From: JAMDEO01 sp963775295
GTDB lineage: Bacteria; Actinomycetota; Thermoleophilia; RBG-16-64-13
Reading direction: 5' to 3'
Assembly: GCA_963775295.1 (NCBI GenBank)
Contig: CAVZIK010000006.1
Coordinates: forward strand, 2,604,001 to 2,668,000
DNA length: 64,000 bases
Each line of letters opens with the position of its first letter. Within the stretch, counting starts at the first letter, position 1. Both the position numbers and the translations under genes were made by a program. Under the pieces are notes generated by a model. The model was not told where the DNA came from and made no database searches. It was given only the letters and a program-made list of their open reading frames with translations. Shown in pieces: positions 36,863 to 44,736 of this stretch.

Positions 36863-37102
36863 CTAGATTCGGTCGGCGATAAAATCCACCGCCGCACCCA
36901 CAGTGGTAATAGACTGGGCTTCCTCGTCAGAGATCTTCACGCCGAATTGATCCTCGAGCTCCATGATGAGCTCCACCAGGTCCAGGCTATCGGCGTTCAG
37001 GTCATCCTGGAACGAGGCCTCCAACTTGACGTCGTCGGCATCGACACCCAGTTGTTCCACCAGGATATCGCGCACCTTAGCGAGGATCTCGTCTCTACTC
37101 AT
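36863..37102 (-). CDS. acpP: Acyl carrier protein
   Basis: 79 residues with the phosphopantetheine-attachment motif DLNADSLDLVELIM (Ser in ADSLD) and a strongly acidic helix II. Carries growing fatty-acyl chains. AAGGGAG lies 6-8 nt before ATG 37102. In many genomes fabD/fabG/fabF sit between plsX and acpP; here only 233 bp without a gene separate them. Confidence 0.97.
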   Translation of the reverse strand: MSRDEILAKVRDILVEQLGVDADDVKLEASFQDDLNADSLDLVELIMELEDQFGVKISDEEAQSITTVGAAVDFIADRI

Positions 37103-37335
37103 ATGTCGCTCCCTTGTGCAGGCTCAGATACAAACAATAAATCAAATGAAATGACGCCCCCAATTGTATCAACGGCAGTCAATAATCGGCAGACTCGTCG
37201 CCGAAGGACTTCTGCGTCGACATGACGTGCCCAGCGCGCAGGTAGAGGCCGAGAGACCTCTCTGATGCCGTTAGAGGCGTGGCCGCGCGACGTCGGATCA
37301 CGAAGTGCAGCGCAAACGCGGGCGAAACCGAGAAA

Positions 37336-38394
37336 TCATTCGGTGACGAGCGACGACGAATCGCTGGAACTCCCAATAATAGTTGCGACTTCCCTGTCGA
37401 CCGCCTGCAGGACTCCCTTTGCAAGAGCGTCGGCGCCGAACTTGAGCGCATTGGAGACGGCCACGCGGGACGAATTGCCGTGACAGATGACGGCTAAGCC
37501 GCGCACCCCCAGGAGATACGCGCCCCCATACGCTTCGGGATCGAGATCGTTCCGCATGCTCCGCAACGCCGTGCGCATGAACATACCACCGGTTTTGGCC
37601 ATCACGCCGCTGCCCGCCGCTTCTTTCAGTCTCGAAAAGATGGATGCCGCTGAGCCCTCCAGGATCTTGAGCGCCACATTGCCGGTGAACCCATCGGACA
37701 CCACCACGTCGGCTTTGTCTGTGAGAAGATCGCGCCCTTCGACATTGCCGATGAAGTTTAGGCCCGACTCCTTCAGCCTGCGGTAGGTCGCAATCGCGAG
37801 TTCGTTCCCCTTCCCCTCTTCCTCTCCGATGTTGAGTAGGCCTATCCGTGGCTCGACGCACCCCAAAACAGCGCGCGCGTAGGCCGCACCAAGCACACCG
37901 AACTCAAGAAGGTGCTCTGGCCGGCAGTCGGCATTGGCTCCCGCGTCCAGAAAGACCAGCGGACCGTGTAGAGCGGGGATCGTGGTGAGTATGGCGGGAC
38001 GCCTAATACCGTCGACCCGCTTCATGATGAGCACCGAAGCCGCCAGCATGGCGCCTGTGCTGCCCGCCGATACGAAACCCTGCGAGCGCCCGTCGGCCAC
38101 GGTACGTGCCCCTACAACGATGGACGAATCTTGCATGTTTCTCACAGCCGATGCCGGCTCTTGATACGAGCTCACCACCGACGCACTCGGAACTATCTCG
38201 ACATGGGACGTGTCGGCGCCCACGAGGTGCGACTCTATAACTTTGGGCCGGCCTACCAGCAGGACGCGCAGGCTCGGAGAGGCAGCCAGAAGGGCGCCCG
38301 CAATAATCTCTCCGGGGGCGTTGTCTCCGCCCTCAGCATCGAGAGACAGCACGATTTGGTCCGTGACCTTGTCGTTCATGTTTCGTTTATCCAT
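37336..38394 (-). CDS. plsX: Phosphate acyltransferase PlsX
   Basis: Makes acyl-phosphate from acyl-ACP for phospholipid synthesis. Signatures: VLSLDAEGGDNAPGEII, SAGSTGAMLAASVLIMKRV, DAGANADCRPEHLLEFGVLG, GLLNIGEEEGKGNE, ADVVVSDGFTGNVALKILEG and EAYGGAYLLGVRGLAVICHG. 352 residues. ATG 38379 (MNDKV) is an alternative start. First gene of the long minus-strand run and divergent from the sigma factor. Confidence 0.96.
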   Translation of the reverse strand: MDKRNMNDKVTDQIVLSLDAEGGDNAPGEIIAGALLAASPSLRVLLVGRPKVIESHLVGADTSHVEIVPSASVVSSYQEPASAVRNMQDSSIVVGARTVADGRSQGFVSAGSTGAMLAASVLIMKRVDGIRRPAILTTIPALHGPLVFLDAGANADCRPEHLLEFGVLGAAYARAVLGCVEPRIGLLNIGEEEGKGNELAIATYRRLKESGLNFIGNVEGRDLLTDKADVVVSDGFTGNVALKILEGSAASIFSRLKEAAGSGVMAKTGGMFMRTALRSMRNDLDPEAYGGAYLLGVRGLAVICHGNSSRVAVSNALKFGADALAKGVLQAVDREVATIIGSSSDSSSLVTE

Positions 38395-38586
38395 GGTGTG
38401 TGAAGATTCTCACATAAGCCGGATGGTGTGCAAAGGCACCGAGGCGACCTATTCCCCTTGCTGCGTCGCGGTGAAGGAACCGTGGCCGCCGAGCTAGCGT
38501 CTTCTTGTTGTAGCGCCAAAACTGACTGTTGCGCCACGAACGTTTGTTCATTAGAATGGTAGAAGACGGTCCCAGAAATAATTGTA

Positions 38587-38616
38587 TTGACACAGCGGCA
38601 TCAATCCCCGTATAAT
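38587..38616 (+). promoter_or_regulatory. Sigma-70 promoter of the primary sigma factor gene
   Basis: Consensus -35 TTGACA (38587-38592) and consensus -10 TATAAT (38611-38616) with an 18-bp spacer. Transcription would start near 38623, leaving a leader of about 60 nt before ATG 38682. This is the strongest promoter match noticed in the window. Confidence 0.85.
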
Positions 38617-38681
38617 ATTGAGGTTTGTGTCGCGAGACGGTATACAATCCGAAAGCTTTGAAGGCTAGAGAAGAATAGCAA

Positions 38682-39776
38682 ATGACAGCGCATCGAGAGA
38701 GTGAAATAGTTACCATCGACGTCCGCAACATCGTGGACGTCCAGGATCTCCTTCAGGTCGGCCAAGAACGCGGGTATGTCACGAGCGAGGAAATCATGGC
38801 GCTGGTCGAGGAATTCGACATGGCCATGGAAGAAATCGAGGACCTCTACTCCCAATTGTTCGACCAGTCCATCGAGATCTACGAGCAGAGTCCGGTCACG
38901 CAGGGCGTTTTGGAGTCCACCGAGCCTACGCTCGATCTCTCCATCCAGACCGTGACCCACGATCCCCTTCGCCTCTATCTCAAGGAGGCGGGCGAGATCC
39001 CCCTGCTCACGAAGAACGAGGAGATCGAACTGGCAAAGCGCATCGAGGACGGCGACAAGCGCGCCAAGGATCGCATGATCCAGTCCAACCTGCGGCTGGT
39101 CATCTCGATCGCCAAAAACTACTACACCCAGGACATGGACCTGCTCGACCTCATCCAAGAGGGCAACACCGGTCTCATCCGCGCGGTCGAGAAGTTCGAC
39201 TATCGCAAGGGCTACAAGTTTTCTACGTACGCCACATGGTGGATCCGGCAAGCCATCACCCGGGCCATCGCTAACCAGGATCGCAACATCCGCATCCCGG
39301 TGCACATGATCGAGAAGATCAACAAGATGGTTCGCACCGAGCGCAAGCTGCTCCAAGAGACGGGCAAAGAACCCAATGACGACGAGTTGGCGTACGAACT
39401 CGGCGTCGACCCGCAGGAAGTCCAGGAGATGCGCAAGATCGCCCAACGGACCACGTCTCTCGAGACGCCTATCGGCGACGAGGAAGATGCTGAACTCGGT
39501 GACTTCATCGAGAACTCCAGTACCCCGGACCCTGCAGACGTGGTGAGCAGCATCATCGCCAAGGAGAGCTTGGATAGAGTCCTCAAGTCCATGGACGAGC
39601 GCGAGCGTAAAGTGGTCGAGCTCCGTTTCGGTCTCAAGGGCGAGCATCCGCGCACCCTGGCCGAAGTGAGCAGCCGTTTCAACGTAAGTCGGGAGCGTAT
39701 TCGTCAGATCGAAGCCAAGGCTCTGGAACAGATCAAAGCCGCCGACGAAATCCAAGCCATGCGGGAGACCGCGTAG
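38682..39776 (+). CDS. rpoD: RNA polymerase primary sigma factor (RpoD/SigA)
   Basis: Directs RNA polymerase to housekeeping promoters. Short region 1.1 (LLQVGQERGYVTSEEIMALV), region 1.2 DPLRLYLKEAGEIPLLT, region 2 SNLRLVISIAKNYYTQDMDL and KFSTYATWWIRQAITRAIA, region 3 IRIPVHMIEKINKM, and region 4 with VVELRFGL, RTLAEVSSRFNVSRERIRQI and EAKALE. 364 residues; the long acidic insert of proteobacterial RpoD is absent. Flanked by its own promoter and terminator. Confidence 0.97.
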   Translation: MTAHRESEIVTIDVRNIVDVQDLLQVGQERGYVTSEEIMALVEEFDMAMEEIEDLYSQLFDQSIEIYEQSPVTQGVLESTEPTLDLSIQTVTHDPLRLYLKEAGEIPLLTKNEEIELAKRIEDGDKRAKDRMIQSNLRLVISIAKNYYTQDMDLLDLIQEGNTGLIRAVEKFDYRKGYKFSTYATWWIRQAITRAIANQDRNIRIPVHMIEKINKMVRTERKLLQETGKEPNDDELAYELGVDPQEVQEMRKIAQRTTSLETPIGDEEDAELGDFIENSSTPDPADVVSSIIAKESLDRVLKSMDERERKVVELRFGLKGEHPRTLAEVSSRFNVSRERIRQIEAKALEQIKAADEIQAMRETA

Positions 39777-39808
39777 ACTGGTTCCCCATAGAGTTACGAC
39801 AGGGACTC

Positions 39809-39840
39809 AAGGGCGCATCGAAAGGTGCGCCCTTTCCTAT
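39809..39840 (+). terminator. Rho-independent terminator of the sigma factor gene
   Basis: AAGGGCGCA (39809-39817), 8-nt loop, TGCGCCCTT (39826-39834), then TCCTAT; perfect 9-bp stem starting 33 bp after the stop codon. Confidence 0.85.
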
Positions 39841-39939
39841 TCTTGGCCGCGGTGTGGAGCCAGGACGCGGGTTGCAGCCCGGCTGCATAAGAATCGAAGA
39901 CTATGGCGGGCACGGGAGCCACAACCATTCGAAAGACAC

Positions 39940-39974
39940 GCGTGCACCCCGCCTGATTTGGGCGAAGTGCACGC
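39940..39974 (-). terminator. Hairpin, likely terminator of the small minus-strand ORF
   Basis: GCGTGCAC (39940-39947) pairs perfectly with GTGCACGC (39967-39974), with an inner CGCC/GGCG stem. It lies 12 bp past the stop of the 56-aa ORF and is followed on the minus strand by GTGTCTTTC. It could also act on transcripts coming from the sigma-factor side. Confidence 0.55.
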
Positions 39975-39986
39975 CCTCATACGATC

Positions 39987-40157
39987 CTAGGCGACCTTCT
40001 TCAGCCCCCAGCGACCGGCAAGATCATTCACACGTTGGTCCTTCTGCGCGCGGGCCTCTTGAAGCCCTTCCTTACTGCCGGTGACAGTGTCCTTGATTGC
40101 GGAGTGAGTCCCCGTGAGATGCGCTCCGCATCGACGCCACACTGATAGATCCTTCAT
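39987..40157 (-). CDS. Small basic ORF, 56 aa
   Basis: ATG 40157 has GGAAGGG 8 nt upstream. The peptide (MKDLSVWRRCGAHLTGTHSA ... ARAQKDQRVNDLAGRWGLKK) is basic and mostly helical. It is followed by a strong hairpin, so it looks like an isolated transcription unit between rpoD and coaBC. No family recognised. Confidence 0.5.
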   Translation of the reverse strand: MKDLSVWRRCGAHLTGTHSAIKDTVTGSKEGLQEARAQKDQRVNDLAGRWGLKKVA

Positions 40158-40343
40158 CTGACTTTCCCTTCCTCTGACCCGCCGCGAACGAGCGCTCCTT
40201 GCGCCCCTGGAAGGCACCCTGCCTTCCGCGGCTCGGCCGATGTCTTTTCGACTTGATGTGCCTGCAGTATACCTTAGTCGAATGCACTCAAGGTTACAGC
40301 GAGGTTACCAATGGGGAAAAGCGTGTTTCGTGCGAAGCTTGAG

Positions 40344-41579
40344 CTATGCGGGGAGCATCGTCTCGCCCCGCCGGGCTCGGACCGCCTGAGCGATATTGTC
40401 GAGAATGAACTCGGCAATGGTCTCTTTTGGCGCCCGCTGTATGAATACCTCGGAGTTGCGGCTCAAGATGCGGACTTCGTTGAAATCGGAATCGAAACCG
40501 ATATCGGTTCGCGAGATATCGTTGAAAACGATCATGTCGAGTTGTTTGTGCTCCATCTTGTGTCGCGCCCGCTCCAGGCCCTCAAGACCGTACTCCGCGG
40601 CGAAACCTACTATGAACTGTCCCTCGTGGTGAGCGGCCACATCGCAGAGAATGTCCGTGGTCGGCTCCAACCCTATGGCAATCTCGTCCCGGCCCTTACC
40701 GATCTTCCCGCCGGCGGGTCCCTCGGCCACGCGGTAGTCTGCGACCGCAGCCGCCATGATCAGAATGTCGGTGTCCGGAAGCCTGCGCATCACCTCGGCG
40801 TGCATCTCGCCCGCCGTCGGGGCGAGTGTCTGCTGCACTCCCGGCACTGCGGGCATGTCCACGTTCGCCTCGATGATCTCCACGTCGGCTCCGCGGTCGA
40901 ACGCTGCCCGAGCCAGGGCAAATCCCATCTTGCCGGAACTGCGGTTCCCTATGAAACGCACGGCGTCGATGGGCTCGCGAGTTCCTCCTGCCGTGATGAC
41001 CACGCGCACCCCCCGCAGGTCGCGCTTGCGCTGCACCTGCAAGCGCAACTTGACCTCAGCCACGATGCTGTCAGGATCAGCCATGCGTCCGGACCCATAG
41101 ACTCCACACGCCAGTTCCCCAGCTCCCGGCTCCACAACGAAGACCCCGCGGTCGCGCAGTATGTTGACATTGTTCCGAGTCGCCGGATGCTCCCACATAT
41201 TGGTGTTCATAGCGGGAGCGACCACCACTGTCTTGTCGAAAGCCAGGCAGATAGACGTGAGCAGATTGTCGGCGATGCCGTTGGCCATCTTGGCAAGGGT
41301 ATTGGCCGTCGCGGGCGCGATGACCATGATGTCGGCCTCACGGCTGTCTTCCACGTGGGTGATGCGGGAGTCAGCGCGCAGTTCGTTGACAGCGTCACGG
41401 CGAACGGGAAAACCCGAGAGGGTCTCGAAGGTCATGGTGGTGACGAATTGCGTGGCAGCCTCGGTCATGACCACGCGTACTTCCATGCCCGCTTTCTGCA
41501 GGCCTCGCAGCAACTCAGCCGACTTGTAGGCTGCGATCCCTCCCGTTACCCCTAGGAGAACGACGGGCGAATCAGCCAT
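40344..41579 (-). CDS. coaBC: Bifunctional phosphopantothenoylcysteine decarboxylase/phosphopantothenate-cysteine ligase
   Basis: Two consecutive steps of coenzyme A synthesis. The N-terminal CoaC flavoprotein has LLGVTGGIAAYKSAELLRGL, the catalytic His region, APAMNTNMWEHPATRNN and the Cys motif ELACGVYGSGRM. The C-terminal CoaB domain has VVITAGGTREPIDAVRFIGN, SSGKMGFALA and VGFAAEYG, with KxKK-like DMIVFNDIS. 411 residues; GGAG lies 6 nt before ATG 41579. It follows rpoZ, the usual order after gmk. Confidence 0.96.
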   Translation of the reverse strand: MADSPVVLLGVTGGIAAYKSAELLRGLQKAGMEVRVVMTEAATQFVTTMTFETLSGFPVRRDAVNELRADSRITHVEDSREADIMVIAPATANTLAKMANGIADNLLTSICLAFDKTVVVAPAMNTNMWEHPATRNNVNILRDRGVFVVEPGAGELACGVYGSGRMADPDSIVAEVKLRLQVQRKRDLRGVRVVITAGGTREPIDAVRFIGNRSSGKMGFALARAAFDRGADVEIIEANVDMPAVPGVQQTLAPTAGEMHAEVMRRLPDTDILIMAAAVADYRVAEGPAGGKIGKGRDEIAIGLEPTTDILCDVAAHHEGQFIVGFAAEYGLEGLERARHKMEHKQLDMIVFNDISRTDIGFDSDFNEVRILSRNSEVFIQRAPKETIAEFILDNIAQAVRARRGETMLPA

Positions 41580-41598
41580 GAGGGCTCCGGTTCTGTGG

Positions 41599-41874
41599 TT
41601 AGCGGATGGGACGCAGGCGGTAGCCGATCTCGCCTTTGGCGACCTCGGCCATTGACATGCTCAGATAGTTCCGAGACACCGTCGCAACCAGCGGCGGCGA
41701 GAAACTGTCGAGGCCTCCGCCTTCGCCCAAGCTGTGATAATAGCTGTTGATCTGGCGCGCCCGTTTGGCGGTTACCATGACCGCGGTATAGCGGTTCGGC
41801 TCTTCGGTCCCGGGCTCACGCGTATCAGAAAGACCGGCAAGGATCTCATCGATGGTCGGCTTGTTCATCCTCAT
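41599..41874 (-). CDS. rpoZ: RNA polymerase omega subunit
   Basis: Assembly chaperone of the beta' subunit. Contains PTIDEILAGL, NRYTAVMVTAKRARQINSYY and the actinobacterial LVATVSRNYLSMSMAEVAKG followed by EIGYRLRP. 91 residues; the start overlaps the gmk 3' end by 29 bp. ATG 41868 is an alternative. Confidence 0.94.
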   Translation of the reverse strand: MRMNKPTIDEILAGLSDTREPGTEEPNRYTAVMVTAKRARQINSYYHSLGEGGGLDSFSPPLVATVSRNYLSMSMAEVAKGEIGYRLRPIR

Positions 41875-42451
41875 CCCTGGCTCGTAGGATTGCGCGGGCC
41901 AACTCGTCTGCGGCCCTCATTGCACTGTCGTTCACTATAACATAGTCGAATCGGCCCTCTCCGCCTAGGCCCATCTCCGCCTCCACCTCGGCCAGTTCCT
42001 GCCTGCCCTTCTCAAGACGCATGGCAATGGCCTCCTCGGATTCGGTGTTACGCCCACGCAAACGCCGCTCCAGTTCTGCAGATGATGGAGGTTTGATGAA
42101 GATCATCAACGCATCCGGACAATGCCTCAAGACCTGCCACGCGCCGTCCAACTCGATCTCCAAGAGCACATCGCGTCCCGCCGCCAACTGTTCCTCCACC
42201 GCTGCCTTCGGAGTCCCGTAGAGATGGCCGCTGTACGACGCCCACTCGAGAAATCGCCCCTCGGCGATCCAATCCCTAAATTGATTTTCACTCAGAAAGA
42301 AATACTCCCTCCCATCCGCCTCTCCAGTCCGCATGGGGCGGGTGGTCGCGGACACGGATACCGCGAGGTCAGCGACGGAGACCAGTAGGCGTTCGATGAG
42401 GGTGCCCTTCCCGGAACCGGATGGTCCGGAGATGACGATGAGCCTTGCGAT
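41846..42451 (-). CDS. gmk: Guanylate kinase with a non-standard start codon
   Basis: Converts GMP to GDP. P-loop RLIVISGPSGSGKGTLIERL, then SVSATTRPMRTGEADGREYF, the GMP-binding FLEWASYSGHLYGTP, LLEIELDGAWQV and FIKPPSSAELERRLRGR. ATG, GTG and TTG are all absent between the mihF stop and the P-loop; the first GTG (42355) would remove the P-loop and cannot be the start. ATC 42451 has GGAG with a 7-nt spacer, giving 201 residues, and is used here. CTG 42478, overlapping the mihF stop, is the alternative. The gene itself looks intact. Confidence 0.9.
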   Translation of the reverse strand: MARLIVISGPSGSGKGTLIERLLVSVADLAVSVSATTRPMRTGEADGREYFFLSENQFRDWIAEGRFLEWASYSGHLYGTPKAAVEEQLAAGRDVLLEIELDGAWQVLRHCPDALMIFIKPPSSAELERRLRGRNTESEEAIAMRLEKGRQELAEVEAEMGLGGEGRFDYVIVNDSAMRAADELARAILRARDEDEQADHR

Positions 42452-42474
42452 AGCGGTTCTCCGGGGTTTGCTGC

Positions 42475-42807
42475 TCAGTCGGTCAGCATGTCAAGCAACT
42501 CTTTGCGCTGCCGAGGCGTAAGTCCGTTGACAGTTTTTGACGAACTTACCCGGCACCGTTCGAGGAGCTTGTTGGCCTTGACCCGCCCATATTTGGGCGC
42601 CGCAAGCACGAGATCGAGAACCTTTGCAGTGTGAACACAGGCCGGTGGATCTTCGAGCACATCGGTGATGCTAACATCGCCGGCCCGGAGACGTTCCTTG
42701 AGTTTCGCCCTCTCCGAACGGATATCATTCGCCCTACGGAGGGCGTCCATGCGTTGCTGGTGACTCCGCTCAGGGGTCTGTGTGGATATGATGACGACCT
42801 GGCTCAT
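42475..42807 (-). CDS. mihF: Integration host factor MihF
   Basis: Actinobacterial nucleoid protein needed by some integrases and for chromosome packing. About 110 residues from ATG 42807: RANDIRSERAKLKERLRAGD, VSITDVLEDPPACVHTAKVL, APKYGRVKANKLLERCRVSS, GLTPRQRKELLDML. The S13-like helix-two-turn-helix is intact. Longer starts (42816, 42825) would overlap the -10 box, so ATG 42807 on a leaderless mRNA is favoured. Directly upstream of gmk. Confidence 0.93.
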   Translation of the reverse strand: MSQVVIISTQTPERSHQQRMDALRRANDIRSERAKLKERLRAGDVSITDVLEDPPACVHTAKVLDLVLAAPKYGRVKANKLLERCRVSSSKTVNGLTPRQRKELLDMLTD

Positions 42808-42814
42808 GGCGGCC

Positions 42815-42841
42815 ATTATACTCATTGCCGCGCGGTGCGCA
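42815..42841 (-). promoter_or_regulatory. Promoter giving a probably leaderless mihF mRNA
   Basis: Minus strand -10 TATAAT (42820-42815) is a perfect match; -35-like TTGCGC lies 16 bp further up. The expected start site is 7-8 nt downstream, at 42807-42808, which is the ATG of mihF itself. Confidence 0.6.
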
Positions 42842-42891
42842 ATACCGAATTGCGGCCATTTATGCTTTTTTCCTAAGGCTCTACCGCAGGT

Positions 42892-43878
42892 TTACTGTTG
42901 AGGTTTGTGCGCCAGCCCCACCAACTCTTCGAGATCGAGCGACCTCGCCTCGAGTTCAATACCCAGGTCGACCGCCACCCGGCTCGCCAACCAAGGGTCG
43001 TTGAACCCCGCAGACCCGACCGCCACCACTTTCGCCCCGCAGGCCAGGAAATCCACCGCGTCCTGCATGCTTGCCACGCCGCCCATGCCCACGATTGGTA
43101 TTTCTACTCTAGCGAAAATCTCGAACACCGCCCGTAGCGCCAGCGGTTTGATCGCGGAGCCGGAGACTCCCCCGCCGACGTTCCCTAGAAAAGGCCGCAG
43201 ACTGCGCCGATCGATGACCAGGCCTTTGTATGTATTGACTGCAGCGACGGCATCCGCTCCCCCGTTCTCAGCGGCCGAAGCCACTGCTGCAATGTCCGTA
43301 GTGTTCGGTGTTAGCTTGGCAACCAGGAGCCCCGGCCATACGCGCCGCACCGCGGACACAACGGCCTCGGTCTCGCCGGGATCCGCGCCAATGAGCAGAC
43401 AGCCCGAATGCACGTTCGGGCATGAGATGTTCAGTTCGAGCCCGATACGACGGTTCCAGCCCTCACCGACGCTCTTTTCGAGAGCAGCGCGCAGTCCCCG
43501 CGCGAGATCCACGTAATCCGAGACCGAGAAACCGCCGACGCTCACGATGATCGGGCAGGGAAGGGCGAGAAGTCTTGGCAGCCTGTCCCGCACGAAGGCA
43601 TCCAGGCCCGCGCCGGACAGACCGATGGCGTTGATCATCCCTGCGGCAGTCTCGAGGATTCTTGGGGGAGGATTTCCCTTTCGCGGTTCCAGCGTTATGG
43701 TTTTAGGCACATACGCCGACACCGGCGGGGCGGCGATCATCTCGGGTCCGAAAACTTCGGCCAACTCGAAGATCTCCATCGTGCCGGAGGCGTTCACCAC
43801 GGGGTGAGCGAGGGTCAGAGGTCCGAGCCGAACGGTAAGGTCTCTGGGGCCGCCCGATCGCTCTAACATGTCGTTCAC
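42892..43878 (-). CDS. pyrD: Dihydroorotate dehydrogenase class 1B, catalytic subunit
   Basis: FMN enzyme oxidising dihydroorotate to orotate, with electrons passed through PyrK to NAD+. NASGTMEIFELAEVFGPEMI, catalytic Cys in LELNISCPNVHSGCLL, KLTPNTTDIAAVASAAENGG, and FMN-phosphate loop VGMGGVASMQDAVDFLACGA. 328 residues. Overlaps pyrK by 4 bp, supporting subunit coupling. Class 1B with PyrK is usual in anaerobic Gram-positives. Confidence 0.96.
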   Translation of the reverse strand: MNDMLERSGGPRDLTVRLGPLTLAHPVVNASGTMEIFELAEVFGPEMIAAPPVSAYVPKTITLEPRKGNPPPRILETAAGMINAIGLSGAGLDAFVRDRLPRLLALPCPIIVSVGGFSVSDYVDLARGLRAALEKSVGEGWNRRIGLELNISCPNVHSGCLLIGADPGETEAVVSAVRRVWPGLLVAKLTPNTTDIAAVASAAENGGADAVAAVNTYKGLVIDRRSLRPFLGNVGGGVSGSAIKPLALRAVFEIFARVEIPIVGMGGVASMQDAVDFLACGAKVVAVGSAGFNDPWLASRVAVDLGIELEARSLDLEELVGLAHKPQQ

Positions 43879-44726
43879 CGCCCCGTCCCTCCATAGAGAG
43901 CCGAGCCGCTGAAGACAGGACCCTCATGGCAGACCCGAGCGATGGAGCCATCGGCGAGTGTGAGAGCGCAGCCGTGACACGAGCCGACGCCGCACGCCAT
44001 CACCGTTTCCATGCTGAACCAGACCGTAGTGTTGGGCACCTTCTGACAAACCCGCCAGACCGCCTCGGCCATCGCCGTCGGCCCGCAAACAAACACTCGA
44101 TCCCCGGGACGCAGATGGGAAGTCAGCAGATCGGTGACCAATCCGGCCCGGCCGCCTGAACCGTCTTCGGTCGCGATCTCGATCCGGCACTTGCAACCCG
44201 ATGCCGCAAGCCCTGCAGCCGCCGCTTCAACCGGCTCTGCGCTACGTGCCTGGGTTTCGTCTCGAAAGCCGAGCAGAACGAGGACGCTTAGCATCGGGGC
44301 ACAGGCAAGCGCCGTCAACCGGTCGAGTAGAAGAGGAAACGGAGCCGCCCCCACTCCCCCGGCCACGACCAAAATACGGGAAGACGGAGGAGCCACGAGT
44401 GCCTCCACCTCGAAGCGGTTCCCTAGAGGGCCGGTGACCCAGACAAGATCACCTATCCCCAATCCGTTCAGCTCCTGGGTACCCCGGCCGATCGGGGAGA
44501 TGAGGAAGGAGACCAGGTCTCGCTCCTGGCCGGCCACTGAGAAGGCTCTGGGCAGGAAACAACCCGACGAATCAGCGTGCAGAAGTGCGAACTGGCCGGG
44601 CGACGCTGGCGACCAATCCGGCACTTTGACGGTCAGCCAAAGGAACCCGCCCAAGCGCTCACGAGCGGCCACCCGCCCCGCGGTCCGCGTCGCCCTTCGT
44701 ACGTGATCTTGTTCGGGGCCAGGCAC
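43875..44726 (-). CDS. pyrK: Dihydroorotate dehydrogenase electron-transfer subunit
   Basis: FAD and [2Fe-2S] partner of PyrD. FAD-binding barrel with LPRAFSVAG, NAD-binding segment ILVVAGGVGAAPFPLLLDRL, GPTAMAEAVWRV, and the cluster ligands in METVMACGVGSCHGCA and ARVCHEGPVF (four Cys). 283 residues. Lies 10 bp downstream of carB. Confidence 0.95.
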   Translation of the reverse strand: MPGPEQDHVRRATRTAGRVAARERLGGFLWLTVKVPDWSPASPGQFALLHADSSGCFLPRAFSVAGQERDLVSFLISPIGRGTQELNGLGIGDLVWVTGPLGNRFEVEALVAPPSSRILVVAGGVGAAPFPLLLDRLTALACAPMLSVLVLLGFRDETQARSAEPVEAAAAGLAASGCKCRIEIATEDGSGGRAGLVTDLLTSHLRPGDRVFVCGPTAMAEAVWRVCQKVPNTTVWFSMETVMACGVGSCHGCALTLADGSIARVCHEGPVFSGSALYGGTGR

Positions 44727-44736
44727 GCGCTTCCGC

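Noticed and set aside
38601..39755. 384-residue open frame on the minus strand opposite the sigma factor
   Set aside because: Fully antisense to rpoD, whose protein is unmistakable; Leu/Asp/Val-rich shadow composition and no family.
40311..41555. 414-residue plus-strand open frame opposite coaBC
   Set aside because: Shadow of a clear CoaBC; no domain recognised.
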